Assembly (NCBI RefSeq): GCF_015694735.1
Contig: NZ_JADQDP010000001.1
Coordinates: 1,364,001 to 1,428,000 of the forward strand
Reading direction: 5' to 3'
Length of the DNA: 64,000 nt
Origin: Hymenobacter properus
GTDB taxonomy: Bacteria > Bacteroidota > Bacteroidia > Cytophagales > Hymenobacteraceae
The notes beneath the pieces were generated by a model that was not told the DNA's origin, searched no databases, and saw only the letters and a list, made by a program, of their open reading frames with translations. The translations under genes were made by a program, and so were the position numbers. Shown here piece after piece: positions 1 through 9,332 of this stretch (position 1 is the stretch's first letter; each line of letters starts with the position of its first letter).

Positions 1-2
1 AA

Positions 3-779
3 AGCCGCACATTGGCGGTGGCAGCGCTGCTCACCTTCGTGACGGGCATGGGACTATTCACCTCCGTGTACCTCACGCCGGTATTTGCTCAGCGCCTGCT
101 GCATTTCCCGGTGCTCGACACGGGCCTTTTGTTGCTGCCTGGGGCAGTGCTGGCTATTTTCTGCCTGGTGCTCACGGCCCGCGCGCTGCAAGGCGGCGTG
201 CCCATTCCAGTCGTAGTCATGCTGGGGTTTCTGCTGTTTTTCGCGTTTAGCTGGCGCATGGCGCTGCTGAATGGCACGGCGGGCAAGGACGATTTTTATT
301 TTCCGCTCATTTTGCGTGGGGCGGGGTTGGCCCTGCTCACCGTGCCACTTACGGCACTGGCCGTATCTGGCCTGGCGCTGAAGGACATTGCCCAGGGTGC
401 GGCCCTCAACAACATGATGCGCCAGTTGGGCGGCTCATTCGGCATTGCCATCGTGAACACCTACCTGGCCACGCAATTTGCCGTGCACCGGCAGGCCCTC
501 GTCACCCACCTTACGGCCGCCGACCTGGGTGTGGCCGAGCGCCTGGCCGCCGGCGCGCAGCTAGTGGCTCTGCGCCTGGGCCAGCCCGTGCTGGAAGCCC
601 AACGGCGTGCCTACGGCCTGCTGGACGCGGCCGTGAACCAGCAGGCCGGCATCATGAGCTACAACGACGCTTTCCTGCTGGTGGGTTGCTTTTTTCTGGC
701 GGCCATGCCCTTGCTCCTGCTGGTGGTGCGCCGCCAGCCGGGCCGCTCGCCGGTGAAGGTCAGCTTGTCGGACCATTGA
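3..779 (+). CDS. MFS multidrug exporter, DHA2-type, C-terminal part
   Basis: The reading frame is open from the left edge, so the true start lies outside the window and only about 258 residues are visible. Several hydrophobic segments are present, and the stretch DIAQGAALNNMMRQLGGSFG (about residues 125-144) matches the conserved region before the last helices of 14-TM EmrB/QacA-type drug:proton antiporters. The expected role is export of toxic compounds across the inner membrane. The tail ends in a short basic cytoplasmic segment. The substrate cannot be read from the sequence. fabF follows after about 60 bp on the same strand, with no obvious functional link. Confidence 0.8.
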   Translation, partial: SRTLAVAALLTFVTGMGLFTSVYLTPVFAQRLLHFPVLDTGLLLLPGAVLAIFCLVLTARALQGGVPIPVVVMLGFLLFFAFSWRMALLNGTAGKDDFYFPLILRGAGLALLTVPLTALAVSGLALKDIAQGAALNNMMRQLGGSFGIAIVNTYLATQFAVHRQALVTHLTAADLGVAERLAAGAQLVALRLGQPVLEAQRRAYGLLDAAVNQQAGIMSYNDAFLLVGCFFLAAMPLLLLVVRRQPGRSPVKVSLSDH

Positions 780-837
780 CTTAGGCTCTGCGGAGAAGAC
801 CATTCAGCTGCTATTGTTTCCTCAAAATCCCCTCATT

Positions 838-2091
838 ATGCCTGAATACAAACGGGTAGTCATTACGGGCGTGGGCGCCCTCACGCCCATCGGCAACGAC
901 GCCGCCAGCTTTGGCCGCGCGCTGCGGGCAGGCGTGAGCGGGGCGGCGCCCATCACCCACTTCGACGCGTCGAAATTCAAAACCCGCTTCGCCTGCGAAG
1001 TGAAAGGCTTCGACCCGCTCCGCTTCCTCGACCGCCAGGAGGTGCGCAAGTACGACCTATTCACGCAGTACGCGCTGGTGGCGGCCGATGAGGCCATTCG
1101 GCACGCCGAGCTGGAATTTGACCAGCTCAACCGCAACCGCATTGGCGTCATCTGGGGCTCGGGGGTGGGCGGGCTGGGCACCCTGCAGGAACAGATAAGC
1201 GAGTTTGCCCACGGCGACGGCACGCCGCGCTTCAACCCCTTCATGGGCGCGAAAATGATTATTGACATCGCGGCCGGGCTGATTTCCATCAAGCACGGGC
1301 TGCGGGGGCTGAATTTTGCCACGGTTTCGGCCTGCGCCACGTCTACCACAGCGCTGATTGATGCCTTCAACTACATCCGCTGGGGCAAGGCCGACGTGCT
1401 GATTTCGGGCGGCTCCGAGGCGGCCGTCAACGAAACGGGCATTGGCAGCTACAACGCCCTGCGGGCCCTCTCGACCCGCAACGAGGACTACGCCACCGCC
1501 TCGCGGCCCTTCGATGTGAGCCGCGACGGCTTTGTGGTGGGCGAAGGCGCCGGCGCGCTGATTCTGGAAGAGTATGAGCACGCCCGCCGCCGTGGGGTGC
1601 CCATTCTGGCCGAGTTGGTGGGCGGGGGCATGGCCGCCGATGCCTACCACCTCACCGGCACCCACCCCGAGGGCGAAGGCGCCTACTTAAGCATGGAGGC
1701 GGCGCTGAACGATGCCGGCTTACACGCCGCCCAGATTGACTACCTGAACGCCCACGCCACCTCCACCGGCCTGGGCGATGCCAGCGAGCTGCGCGCCATT
1801 GGGCGGGTGTTTGGGCCGGCGCCGCACCTACACATCAGCGCCACCAAAAGCATGACGGGGCACCTGCTGGGCGCCGCCGGGGCTGTGGAAGCCATTGCCT
1901 GCGTGCAGGCCGTGCAGCAAGACGTGGTGCCGCCCACCATCAACACCGCGCAGCCCGACCCGGAAATCACGGGCCGCCTCCGGCTCACGCTGGGCCAGCC
2001 GGCTTACCGCCCCATCGAATACGCCATGAGCAATTCCTTCGGCTTCGGCGGCCACACCGCCACGCTCATTGTGAAGAAGTTTTCGGCTTAA
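838..2091 (+). CDS. fabF: beta-ketoacyl-ACP synthase II (FabF)
   Basis: This condensing enzyme elongates acyl-ACP with malonyl-ACP in cytoplasmic fatty acid synthesis. The protein has 417 residues, usual for KAS II. The Cys-His-His triad is visible: Cys166 in VSACATS, His306 in NAHATST and His341 in KSMTGHLLGAAG. The start ATG at 838 (MPEYKRVVITGVG) is chosen because the family normally begins directly before VVITG; the frame is open upstream to 814 but the extra residues have no family counterpart. There is no adjacent acpP or fabD. This may be an extra copy or serve a special lipid, since the main fabF is usually next to acpP (family knowledge). Confidence 0.93.
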   Translation: MPEYKRVVITGVGALTPIGNDAASFGRALRAGVSGAAPITHFDASKFKTRFACEVKGFDPLRFLDRQEVRKYDLFTQYALVAADEAIRHAELEFDQLNRNRIGVIWGSGVGGLGTLQEQISEFAHGDGTPRFNPFMGAKMIIDIAAGLISIKHGLRGLNFATVSACATSTTALIDAFNYIRWGKADVLISGGSEAAVNETGIGSYNALRALSTRNEDYATASRPFDVSRDGFVVGEGAGALILEEYEHARRRGVPILAELVGGGMAADAYHLTGTHPEGEGAYLSMEAALNDAGLHAAQIDYLNAHATSTGLGDASELRAIGRVFGPAPHLHISATKSMTGHLLGAAGAVEAIACVQAVQQDVVPPTINTAQPDPEITGRLRLTLGQPAYRPIEYAMSNSFGFGGHTATLIVKKFSA

Positions 2092-2098
2092 ATGGCGG

Positions 2099-2141
2099 TT
2101 CAAAAAGCCATTCAGTGCACCGCGCAGCATGGCTTTTTGAA
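2099..2141 (+). terminator. hairpin downstream of fabF
   Basis: Twelve-base arms, TTCAAAAAGCCA and TGGCTTTTTGAA, are separated by 19 bases and begin 8 bp after the fabF stop. The A/T runs lie inside the arms, so it could work on either strand. Confidence 0.65.
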
Positions 2142-2229
2142 GCTTCACCCAATTAAAACCCCGCCCAACAGCGGTACCGACAGCCTACATTAAAACCAGC
2201 TTTTTTCCATTTCCCAATTATCCCATCAC

Positions 2230-2964
2230 ATGAACATCTCCAACCAAACCGTCCTCATCACGGGGGGCGGCTCCGGCATCGGCCTGGCCATTGCCAAAAC
2301 GCTGACCGAAAAAGGCAACCGCGTCGTCATCGTGGGCCGCAATGAAGCCAAGTTGCAAGCGGCGGCTACCCAACTCCCCGGCGTCACGACCATTGCTACT
2401 GACATCACCAACGAAACCGATGTTACTCGTTTGGTGCAGCGAGTACACGCCGAATTCAGCGACCTAAGCGTGCTCATCAACAACGCCGGCCAGGCCTCGG
2501 CTTACCAACTCACGGCCGGCTCGGATGCTTTCGCCAAAGCCAGCGTCGAAATCACGACCAACTACCTGGCCATGATACGTCTGACTGAGCTGTTGCTGCC
2601 CGTGCTGGGCCAGCAGCCCGAAGCGGCTATTGTGAACGTGTCATCCATTTTGGCCTACGCGCCGAGCGCGGGAGTGCCCACGTATTCGGCCAGCAAGGCG
2701 GCTGTGCACTCCTACACCCAGGCGCTGCGCCACACGCTGAAAGCCAGCAGCGTGCGCGTGTTTGAGCTGATGCCGCCGCTGGTGAACACGGAGTTTTCTA
2801 CCGAAATAGGCGGCGAAAACGGGATTCCGCCGCAGCAGGTGGCCGACGAACTGCTGGCCGGCCTGGCCAAGGGCGACGAAGAAATTCGGGTAGGTCAGAC
2901 GGCGCAGTTTTACGAGTTCAGCCGCGCGTCGCCGGCCGAGGCATTTGCGATGCTGAACAGCTAA
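2230..2964 (+). CDS. SDR family oxidoreductase
   Basis: A 244-residue classical short-chain dehydrogenase. The nucleotide-binding glycine motif TGGGSGIG is at residues 11-18, NNAG at 84-87, the catalytic serine at about 138-139, and Tyr152/Lys156 form the YxxxK pair (TYSASKAA). The basic residue after strand 2 (VGRNEAK) suggests NADP(H). The N-terminus MNISNQTVLITGGGSGIG and overall form resemble DltE-type SDRs. The substrate is unknown. The gene is separated from fabF by a terminator-like hairpin and is probably transcribed alone. Confidence 0.88.
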   Translation: MNISNQTVLITGGGSGIGLAIAKTLTEKGNRVVIVGRNEAKLQAAATQLPGVTTIATDITNETDVTRLVQRVHAEFSDLSVLINNAGQASAYQLTAGSDAFAKASVEITTNYLAMIRLTELLLPVLGQQPEAAIVNVSSILAYAPSAGVPTYSASKAAVHSYTQALRHTLKASSVRVFELMPPLVNTEFSTEIGGENGIPPQQVADELLAGLAKGDEEIRVGQTAQFYEFSRASPAEAFAMLNS

Positions 2965-3086
2965 TGACCGGTGAGGCAGAGGCGGTTGTCGCTGCCTCAC
3001 CAGTCCTGTGCCCAGCCTGTGCCGGCGCTACCGGACGGGCCGCGCGGCATCCGGGTCGGCATTGAGGCGGTAGCTGAGCATGGCGC

Positions 3087-4331
3087 TCAGGCACCAGGCG
3101 TGTAGGTATAGGTGGTTTCGGCGCGGCCAATGGGCGTGCTGTAAGCCAGCGTCACGGCCTCGTGGTCGTAGATGCGGCCCAGGAGCGTGAAGGCGAAGCG
3201 TTGGTGGCTCAGGCCAGCTTCCAGGTAAGGCAGGGCCGTGCCCCAGAATTGATAGATAAAGCCGCTTTGCTCGGGGCCGTAGTGGTAGTCGCTGAAGCCG
3301 TCCCAAAACGTGTTGAGCTCGTAGCCGACGCCCGCCAGCACCTGCGTGCGCGGGCCCACGGGCCAGAAGCCCCGCAGGCCGAGCTGCAGGCCCACCACCG
3401 TGCCGCTCCACTGGTAGCTGCCGGCTGTGCCGCCAAAGGAGGCCGGCTCGCTCCGGCCAAACCGCGACGCCATAACGGCCGAGTGCAGGGCCAGCCGCCG
3501 CCGGCCGTTCACCACATCGGCGTACAACCCGAGCTGGGGATGCAGCCGGGCGTCGGCGTTGAGGCCGTGCAGCACGGCGCCGGCCTGGCCCTGCCCGTCG
3601 AGGCGCACCGAGTTGAACCGCAGTCCGGCCAGCGCGCCCACCCGAAGGGCCAGGGCGGGCCGCACCTCCGGGCCCCGCACGGCAATTTCCTGCCCGGCCC
3701 GCCGGGCTTCTGAGCAGTGCTGGTTGTAGGCCTGCACGAGGCCGGTGAGGCCGGCGGCGGTGAAGGGCGTATTGTCCAGCTGGCGGGTGAGGGCTTCGCA
3801 ATCGCCGAAATAGCGCAGCAGCTGGCTCTTAAAATCGTTGGCATCGGCCACGCGGGTGGCGCCTTCTTTGTTCACCAGGTAGTTGCGCGCGGCCAGCTCC
3901 AGGAAGGGCTGGCCGGGGCGCTGCACGAAGAAATGCCGGGTGCCGTTGAGGGTGAGGCCACGCAGCGAGGCTGGCCCCAGCACCAGCACCTCGGCCAGTA
4001 CCGACTCGGGCGTTTGCCGGCGCACCACGTCGTAGGAAAGCAGGTCGACTTTGGTTTGGGCGGCGCGGTCGAGCGGCAGGGTCTCGCGCCGCCACAGCCG
4101 GCCCGACGACACATACAAGCTCGCCAGGGATTCGCTGGAATAACTCTCCCAGGGCGCGCTTGCGGCCGCCCGGAACCGGACGGTGGCGGGCGGTTCTTCC
4201 CAAAAGGCATTTTCCACTTCGCCCCGCAGCGTGTCGCCCCGTTGCAGCACCAAGTAACCCGGCTCAACCGCTTGGCTGTGTGCTACCTGAGTGCCGAAGA
4301 CCAATAAAGAGGCAAGAAAAATTTTCCGCAT
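3087..4331 (-). CDS. secreted hypothetical protein, probably outer-membrane associated
   Basis: 414 residues with a clear signal peptide (MRKIFLASLLVFGTQVAHSQ, cleaved near residue 20). The N-terminal half reads GYLVLQRGDTLRGEVE, a pattern seen in many Bacteroidota secreted proteins of unknown function. The C-terminal half (from about residue 225, alternating hydrophobic and aromatic residues with repeated glycines such as GVGYELNTFWDGFSDYHYG) looks like an outer-membrane beta-barrel. I cannot name a function. It ends about 120 bp from the SDR stop in a convergent arrangement and does not clearly belong to the rhamnose island beside it. Confidence 0.75.
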   Translation of the reverse strand: MRKIFLASLLVFGTQVAHSQAVEPGYLVLQRGDTLRGEVENAFWEEPPATVRFRAAASAPWESYSSESLASLYVSSGRLWRRETLPLDRAAQTKVDLLSYDVVRRQTPESVLAEVLVLGPASLRGLTLNGTRHFFVQRPGQPFLELAARNYLVNKEGATRVADANDFKSQLLRYFGDCEALTRQLDNTPFTAAGLTGLVQAYNQHCSEARRAGQEIAVRGPEVRPALALRVGALAGLRFNSVRLDGQGQAGAVLHGLNADARLHPQLGLYADVVNGRRRLALHSAVMASRFGRSEPASFGGTAGSYQWSGTVVGLQLGLRGFWPVGPRTQVLAGVGYELNTFWDGFSDYHYGPEQSGFIYQFWGTALPYLEAGLSHQRFAFTLLGRIYDHEAVTLAYSTPIGRAETTYTYTPGA

Positions 4332-4395
4332 GGCTGGAGGACATAATGACCGAACGAATGTAGTCCTTAAGTCCCCATTTCCTTCGAATTGCTTT

Positions 4396-7269
4396 TTAGA
4401 ATAAATCGTCCTTCACCGGGGCTACGTAGGGCTGGGGTTTGCTATCCGTCGGCGGCAGGCCGAAGTAGAAATAGAGCGTGCGCTTCAGCGGTTTGCCGTC
4501 GAGGTGGTTGAGTTCCGAATTGGGACCGAGGCGTTCGGGGTGCTGGTCGATGTTGAGCCCCAGTTTGGTTCCGATGGGCGGGATGCCGTCGAGGAAGGAG
4601 ATGTCGCCGGTAGGCAAGCCGGGCTGGGGCTTCACGCCCGAGAGGCCGTAAAAATTGAAGCGCCGCACGAACAGGCCCGGGTCGGGGCTGGCCACCAGAA
4701 AGGCGCCCTCCACGGTGTTGAATTCCATCCAGGCCACGTCGGCAAAGTAGCCCTTGAACTCGGGGTAAATCCAAGGGGCGGCGCCAGTTTGGGTACTGTT
4801 GTTGGCGTTGGTCCAGGTGTTGAGGGAGGTACCCGCCAGGCGGTTTTTCCAGGCCCGGTACGGCCCCTGGCCCAGCCATTTGGCCCCGATGACGAAGTTT
4901 TCGGGGTAGCTGAAGCTGAGGCCGGTGAAGGGAAAGTCGCCGCTCAGGGCATACTCATAATCCATCTGCAGCCAGCCGGTGGTGTGCATTTTCCAGCGCA
5001 CGGTTTTCAGGGCGCCGGTATAGCTGGCTTCCACCACTTCCCCGTCGGCCTCGGGGCGGTGCGTGAGGCCGGTGAAAGCGGCGGTGCCTGCCACCAGCAC
5101 GGGGCCGTTGGCGAAGCTGAGCTTGTCGCCGTTGTTGCCCTTCACGCCACCGAGGCGGCCGTTGGTTTTATTGAAGGTGACCGAAATGCTGTTGGCCGTG
5201 AGGTTGAGCGTGGAGTCGGTTTCGGCCACCTGCACGGCGGGCTGGTCCTTGGCGGCCAGCGCCAGCACGCCCTCCAGTAGCTTGGCGTTGCCACCGGTTT
5301 TCCAGGTCCATTTGTACACGAGGTTCTTCTGCGGGTCGAAGGCCGAGAGCACCAGCGCGTCGTAGCGTTGGAAGTCCTTGGGCAGGTCCAGCTTCAGCTT
5401 GCCCGTGGCCAGCGGGGCAACGGCGGGGCTTTTGACGCGGCTTTTCTTGCCGGAGAGGCTCCCCGCAAACGGGTCGCCAGGCTTACGGAAATTCACCACC
5501 TCCCACTGGAAAAAGCACTGGCTGAGGTTAGTGAAATGGTAGCGGTTTTCAACCGGAATGCTGCCGTCGAACTTGGCCGGCAGTTGTTTGAGGGTGATGT
5601 GCACGGGCGAGAAAATCTCGCGGATGGCGTAGAAGCTTCCCTCCTTCTCGCGGTGCGGGCCCACGAGGCCGTCGGGTGCGTTCACGGCGTTCACGTCGAT
5701 GATGTTGCGCTCATCGGTACGCACAATTCCCTCATCTACCAATGCCCAAAGGAAGCCGCCGCCCGAGCGCTGGGCCTTCCAATGCAGCTCCCACATATCG
5801 GCCAGCCCGGCGCCTCCGCCCCCGTCGTCCTGGCTGTGCAGGAATTCGGTGGGCATGTAGATGAGCGAGTCGGCCAGGATTTTCTGGGTGCTGTAGTAGT
5901 CCTCGTAGTGGTTGCAGTCGATGCCGCTGGCAGCGTTGCCGGGCCGGTGGTGCGGGTGAATGACGGGCCGCCGGGTGAGGTCATACTGATAGAAAATGGC
6001 GTCCAGCTCCTTGTTGGTGCCGCCCTCGTTGCCATTGTCCCAGAAAATGATGCTGGGGTGGTTCTGGTCCTTCTCCACCATGCTGCGCACCAGCGGGGTG
6101 CCGGCTTTGGTGCTGTAGAATTTCTGCCAGCCGGCCAGCTCGTCGAGCACGTAGAGGCCCAGCGAGTCGCAGAGGTGCAGGAATTCGGCATCGGGCGGGT
6201 AGTGCGACATGCGCACGGCGTTCATGTTCATCTCCTTCAGCAGCTTCACGTCCTGCAGCTGAATGCTGTCGTTGAGGGTGCGGCCGGTTTCGGGCCACCA
6301 GCTGTGGCGGTTGGTGCCTTTCATCTTCACCTGCGTGCCGTTCACATAGATGCCCTTGCCGCGCCGCACCTCAATGGTGCGAAAGCCGAAGCTCTCGGTG
6401 GTTTGGTACTGAGTTTCGGAGCCGCTGCGCAGCGTGAGACGGGCGCGGTAGAGACTGGGCGTTTCGCTGGTCCACTGGCGTGGGTTTTTCAAGGTGGTGC
6501 TCAGGCGGGCCAGGGTATCGCCGGCGGCCACGCTAGTGCTTGCGGTGCCCACGGTTTGGCCGGCCTGGTCAATGATATCGACTTGCAATTGGGCCGCCTG
6601 CTTCACGTTGCGCACGTTGGCGCGGAGCGTGAAGCTGCCGTTGGCGCGGGCATCAATGGCCACGTTGTCGGCATATTGCTGCGGGAACGACTGCAGAAAC
6701 ACCGGTCGGAATATCCCACCAAATACCCAGTAGTCGGCCAGCCGCTCGGCGTTGTTCACGCTGGCATCGGCCGACATTTTGCTCACTTTCACTTCCAGTA
6801 GATTGGATTCGCCGAACTTGAGCTTGTCGGTGATGTCGTATTTAAAGCGGTAAAAAGCGCCTTGGTGCACGGCCCCGGCCACCTGCTCGTTCACCTTCAC
6901 CTCGGTGTCAGTCATCGAGCCTTCAAACACGATTTCGACGCGCCGGCCGCGCCAACTGGCGGGCACTGTAAAGGAGTGTTTGTAGAGCCCCTGCTCATCG
7001 GCGAAGCGGAAGTTTTTGCCGTAAGTCTTGTAGTCGCGGCCGTAATTGTAGAAGCCAAAACCCTGCTGCTCCCAGCACGAGGGCACGGCAATGGTGGTCC
7101 AGTAGCCGCTCTGGCGCCCGCCGGTGCAATAGAAGTCCCACTTCACAGTGGGGTGGTTGTCGCGGCCCGAGAGGTATTGGATTTGGCGCTGGGTGGCGGG
7201 TGTTTGGGCGTGGGATGCTTGCGAGTCAAGCAAGGCGAAGAGCAGCAGGCAGAAGTATTTCATAAGCAA
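4396..7269 (-). CDS. glycoside hydrolase family 2 protein
   Basis: 957 residues with a signal peptide ending near SHAQ (about residue 21). Order: jelly-roll sugar-binding domain (about 30-195), immunoglobulin-like domain (about 200-300), TIM-barrel catalytic domain (about 300-580) and C-terminal beta domains. The likely acid/base is Glu415 (WDNGNEGG, equivalent to the usual NE motif) and the nucleophile Glu475 (MPTEFLHS). Known GH2 activities include beta-galactosidase, beta-glucuronidase and alpha-L-arabinopyranosidase. Next to rhamnogalacturonan genes it most likely removes a galactose-type side chain or terminal sugar in the periplasm; the exact specificity is not readable. It is the last gene of the minus-strand run from rhaT, separated from the beta-propeller gene by a composite repeat. 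Confidence 0.85.
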   Translation of the reverse strand: MLMKYFCLLLFALLDSQASHAQTPATQRQIQYLSGRDNHPTVKWDFYCTGGRQSGYWTTIAVPSCWEQQGFGFYNYGRDYKTYGKNFRFADEQGLYKHSFTVPASWRGRRVEIVFEGSMTDTEVKVNEQVAGAVHQGAFYRFKYDITDKLKFGESNLLEVKVSKMSADASVNNAERLADYWVFGGIFRPVFLQSFPQQYADNVAIDARANGSFTLRANVRNVKQAAQLQVDIIDQAGQTVGTASTSVAAGDTLARLSTTLKNPRQWTSETPSLYRARLTLRSGSETQYQTTESFGFRTIEVRRGKGIYVNGTQVKMKGTNRHSWWPETGRTLNDSIQLQDVKLLKEMNMNAVRMSHYPPDAEFLHLCDSLGLYVLDELAGWQKFYSTKAGTPLVRSMVEKDQNHPSIIFWDNGNEGGTNKELDAIFYQYDLTRRPVIHPHHRPGNAASGIDCNHYEDYYSTQKILADSLIYMPTEFLHSQDDGGGGAGLADMWELHWKAQRSGGGFLWALVDEGIVRTDERNIIDVNAVNAPDGLVGPHREKEGSFYAIREIFSPVHITLKQLPAKFDGSIPVENRYHFTNLSQCFFQWEVVNFRKPGDPFAGSLSGKKSRVKSPAVAPLATGKLKLDLPKDFQRYDALVLSAFDPQKNLVYKWTWKTGGNAKLLEGVLALAAKDQPAVQVAETDSTLNLTANSISVTFNKTNGRLGGVKGNNGDKLSFANGPVLVAGTAAFTGLTHRPEADGEVVEASYTGALKTVRWKMHTTGWLQMDYEYALSGDFPFTGLSFSYPENFVIGAKWLGQGPYRAWKNRLAGTSLNTWTNANNSTQTGAAPWIYPEFKGYFADVAWMEFNTVEGAFLVASPDPGLFVRRFNFYGLSGVKPQPGLPTGDISFLDGIPPIGTKLGLNIDQHPERLGPNSELNHLDGKPLKRTLYFYFGLPPTDSKPQPYVAPVKDDLF

Positions 7270-7288
7270 TATCGGATTCGACTACGCC

Positions 7289-7456
7289 ATCATGCTGAGC
7301 GCAGCCGAAGCATCTTTACTGCCCCATCTGTCATCCTGAGCAAAGCGAAGGACCTTATCAAGCTAGAACAATAAACGTTCGTCGGTGATAAGATGCTTCC
7401 TTCGTCAGCATGACAGACGGCGCGAGCGAGATGCTTCGCTGCGCTCTGCATGACGT
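7289..7456. repeat. dispersed inverted repeat (DIR), composite copy
   Basis: Two nested DIR variants lie in one gap. It opens with CATGCTGAGCGCAGCCGAAG, carries an internal TCATCCTGAGCAAAGCGAAG unit, and closes with the reverse-complement arms. It fills most of the gap between the beta-propeller gene and the GH2 gene. Confidence 0.8.
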
Positions 7457-7469
7457 AGCATTGTAAGCG

Positions 7470-9215
7470 CTAGTAATGCGTGTGGTTCACCACGGCGTTG
7501 CGCAGGTATTCGAGGTCCTTCTTCTGGTCCTTGCCGCTGTGCGTGGCACTACGGCTGCCAAAGACACTCAGCCGCCCTTGGTTCAGGGTGATGACTTCTT
7601 CTGCGCCCTGACCCGTGAAATCGAACATGTGGAAGACTGTATCTGGGAAATACAGTTCGCCGGTGCCCGCGTCGTTCAGCCGGAACTTGTGCCAGAACAG
7701 CCAGGTAGCGCCGTCGCCGCGCCAGTGGCCGCGCACAAAATCGGGGTTGCCGTTGATGGGGTTACCGGGCCATTTATTCACCAGGTTGCCCGCGTTGTCG
7801 AACCAGTAAAGCTGACTGGAAAGGCCGGGCTCATCGGTTCCTTTCGTGCCGTAGGTGCGCCCGCCGATGACGACCTGCGGACCGGCTACGCCCTTCAGAA
7901 AATTACCCACGGCGAGCTGCTGGCTATGCTCGGCGGTGTTCTGCCAGATGATTTTGCCCGTCATGCCGTCATACACGAACACGCCGGTTTCGCTGTTGGC
8001 CGTGGCGATGTCGAGCCGGCCGTCCCCGTTTATGTCAATGAACTTGTAGCTGTCGGCGTGGTCGTGGTTGTCGGGCAGCAGGTCGAAGCGGTTCCAGATT
8101 TCCTGGCCCTTCGTGTCAAGCAGCAACGAGCCCACCAGCACTTCGTCGAGGCCGTCGCCATTGAGGTCGACGGGGTACACGTAGTGGCCAAGGTTGTCTT
8201 TTTTGCGGTGCTCGGTGTGTTGCCAAAGCTGCTTAAGGTCGGCGTTGTAGGCCGTCATGTTCTGGGTGCCGCCCATGTCGGTGTACGCCACCAGGTCGTT
8301 GGCCGGGCCCGCGTGCAGGTGGGCAATGGCCAGCCGGAAGTTGTTGTACACGTGCGGCAGCGGCTGGGTGGGCCAGGGCGTTTTGCGCAGGATGCGGCCG
8401 GTGCGCCCATCGGCCACCACCAGCCACTCTTTCCCTTCGATGAAGCGCCAGTGCACCACTTCGGCCCGGCCGTTGCGGTCGAAATCCCACAGCACGCCGG
8501 GCGCTTCAAATTCTGACCGCTCCTTCACGTATTCAGTAGGCGCTTGGTAGGCCCACAACTCCTTGCCCGCGTGGTTGAACACATGGGCTGAAAAGTCGGG
8601 CTCAAGCACCATGAAATCGGTCTCGCCGTCGCCGTCCACGTCGCCAAACTTCACGGCGTTCGACAGTGGAATGCTGTACTGCTTCAACAGCACCACGTCC
8701 TCCGGCAGCTGGTAGGGTCGCACGTCGTTTTCCTGCAAGTTGGCGTTTTTGCTCAGCACCAGCACGTCCACGGCCGCGCCCATTTCGATGCGCGTGAGCT
8801 TCACGTAGGCCGGCCCAGCGGGTAGCTCAAACGTGCCACCGACCTGCCAACTCAGCGGACCGCGGCCGAAGCTTTCGGCCGTCACCTTGTCGTTGACGGC
8901 CACTTTGAAGCTGGTGTTTTTCTCGCCCTGGCTGCGCACGTACAGCGTGTAGCGTCCCGCCTCCGGCACCTGCACCCGCACCTGCATGTTGGTTTTCGAC
9001 TTCAGCACCAGCGCGGTGTTGTTGAAAATCCAGGGCGCTTTCAGATTACCCGCATCGGCGATGACAACACCCTTGGGTATCTCCTGAATAAAATCGGAGG
9101 CTGGAATGATGACCGTACCCGGCAGCGGCGCAGGGCGGGCAGACGGCGTCTGGGCGCTGCCGCTCCAGCTGCCTAAGCAGCACTGGAGCAGCAGCCACGC
9201 GGCAAGTTTTTTCAT
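7470..9215 (-). CDS. secreted CBM-like plus VCBS/FG-GAP beta-propeller protein, probable pectin (RG-I) lyase or binding protein
   Basis: 581 residues with a signal peptide (MKKLAAWLLLQCCLG..., cleaved near SGSAQ). Residues about 35-165 resemble a carbohydrate-binding beta-sandwich (YTLYVRSQGEKNTSFKVAVN). From about 190 to the end there is a propeller with calcium-type loops DVDGDGETDF, DFDRNGRAEV, DLNGDGLDEV and DINGDGRLDI. PL11 rhamnogalacturonan lyases are also calcium-binding propellers, and a PL11 gene lies in the same island, so a related lyase or substrate-binding role is inferred; no catalytic residues can be assigned. It has its own direct-repeat operator (9275-9289). The likely location is periplasm or cell surface. 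Confidence 0.7.
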   Translation of the reverse strand: MKKLAAWLLLQCCLGSWSGSAQTPSARPAPLPGTVIIPASDFIQEIPKGVVIADAGNLKAPWIFNNTALVLKSKTNMQVRVQVPEAGRYTLYVRSQGEKNTSFKVAVNDKVTAESFGRGPLSWQVGGTFELPAGPAYVKLTRIEMGAAVDVLVLSKNANLQENDVRPYQLPEDVVLLKQYSIPLSNAVKFGDVDGDGETDFMVLEPDFSAHVFNHAGKELWAYQAPTEYVKERSEFEAPGVLWDFDRNGRAEVVHWRFIEGKEWLVVADGRTGRILRKTPWPTQPLPHVYNNFRLAIAHLHAGPANDLVAYTDMGGTQNMTAYNADLKQLWQHTEHRKKDNLGHYVYPVDLNGDGLDEVLVGSLLLDTKGQEIWNRFDLLPDNHDHADSYKFIDINGDGRLDIATANSETGVFVYDGMTGKIIWQNTAEHSQQLAVGNFLKGVAGPQVVIGGRTYGTKGTDEPGLSSQLYWFDNAGNLVNKWPGNPINGNPDFVRGHWRGDGATWLFWHKFRLNDAGTGELYFPDTVFHMFDFTGQGAEEVITLNQGRLSVFGSRSATHSGKDQKKDLEYLRNAVVNHTHY

Positions 9216-9244
9216 AAGCAGGCGACAGGTGGGAATAAGTGTTG

Positions 9245-9289
9245 CGAAGGAATTGCCGGTCCCGGTTGTAAGCCTCCTGCACCGTCCTG
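9245..9289 (-). promoter_or_regulatory. RG-I/rhamnose operator-promoter before the beta-propeller gene
   Basis: On the minus strand CAGGACGGTGCAGGA occupies 9289-9275, a 10-bp-period direct repeat of CAGGA. After 22 bp comes the position of the -7 box (TTCCTTCG, 9252-9245), a weak match to TAnnTTTG. The stretch before the box, CCGGCAA then TTC.TT, is also shared with the site upstream of the PL22 gene. Confidence 0.5.
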
Positions 9290-9332
9290 ACCCTCCCCGG
9301 CAGGTAGAGGCCAGTGGTGGGTGTTGCGAATT

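Noticed and set aside
5368..6801. Open frame of 477 codons antisense to the GH2 gene
   Set aside because: No family motif, biased shadow composition, and the opposite strand has a full enzyme with catalytic residues.
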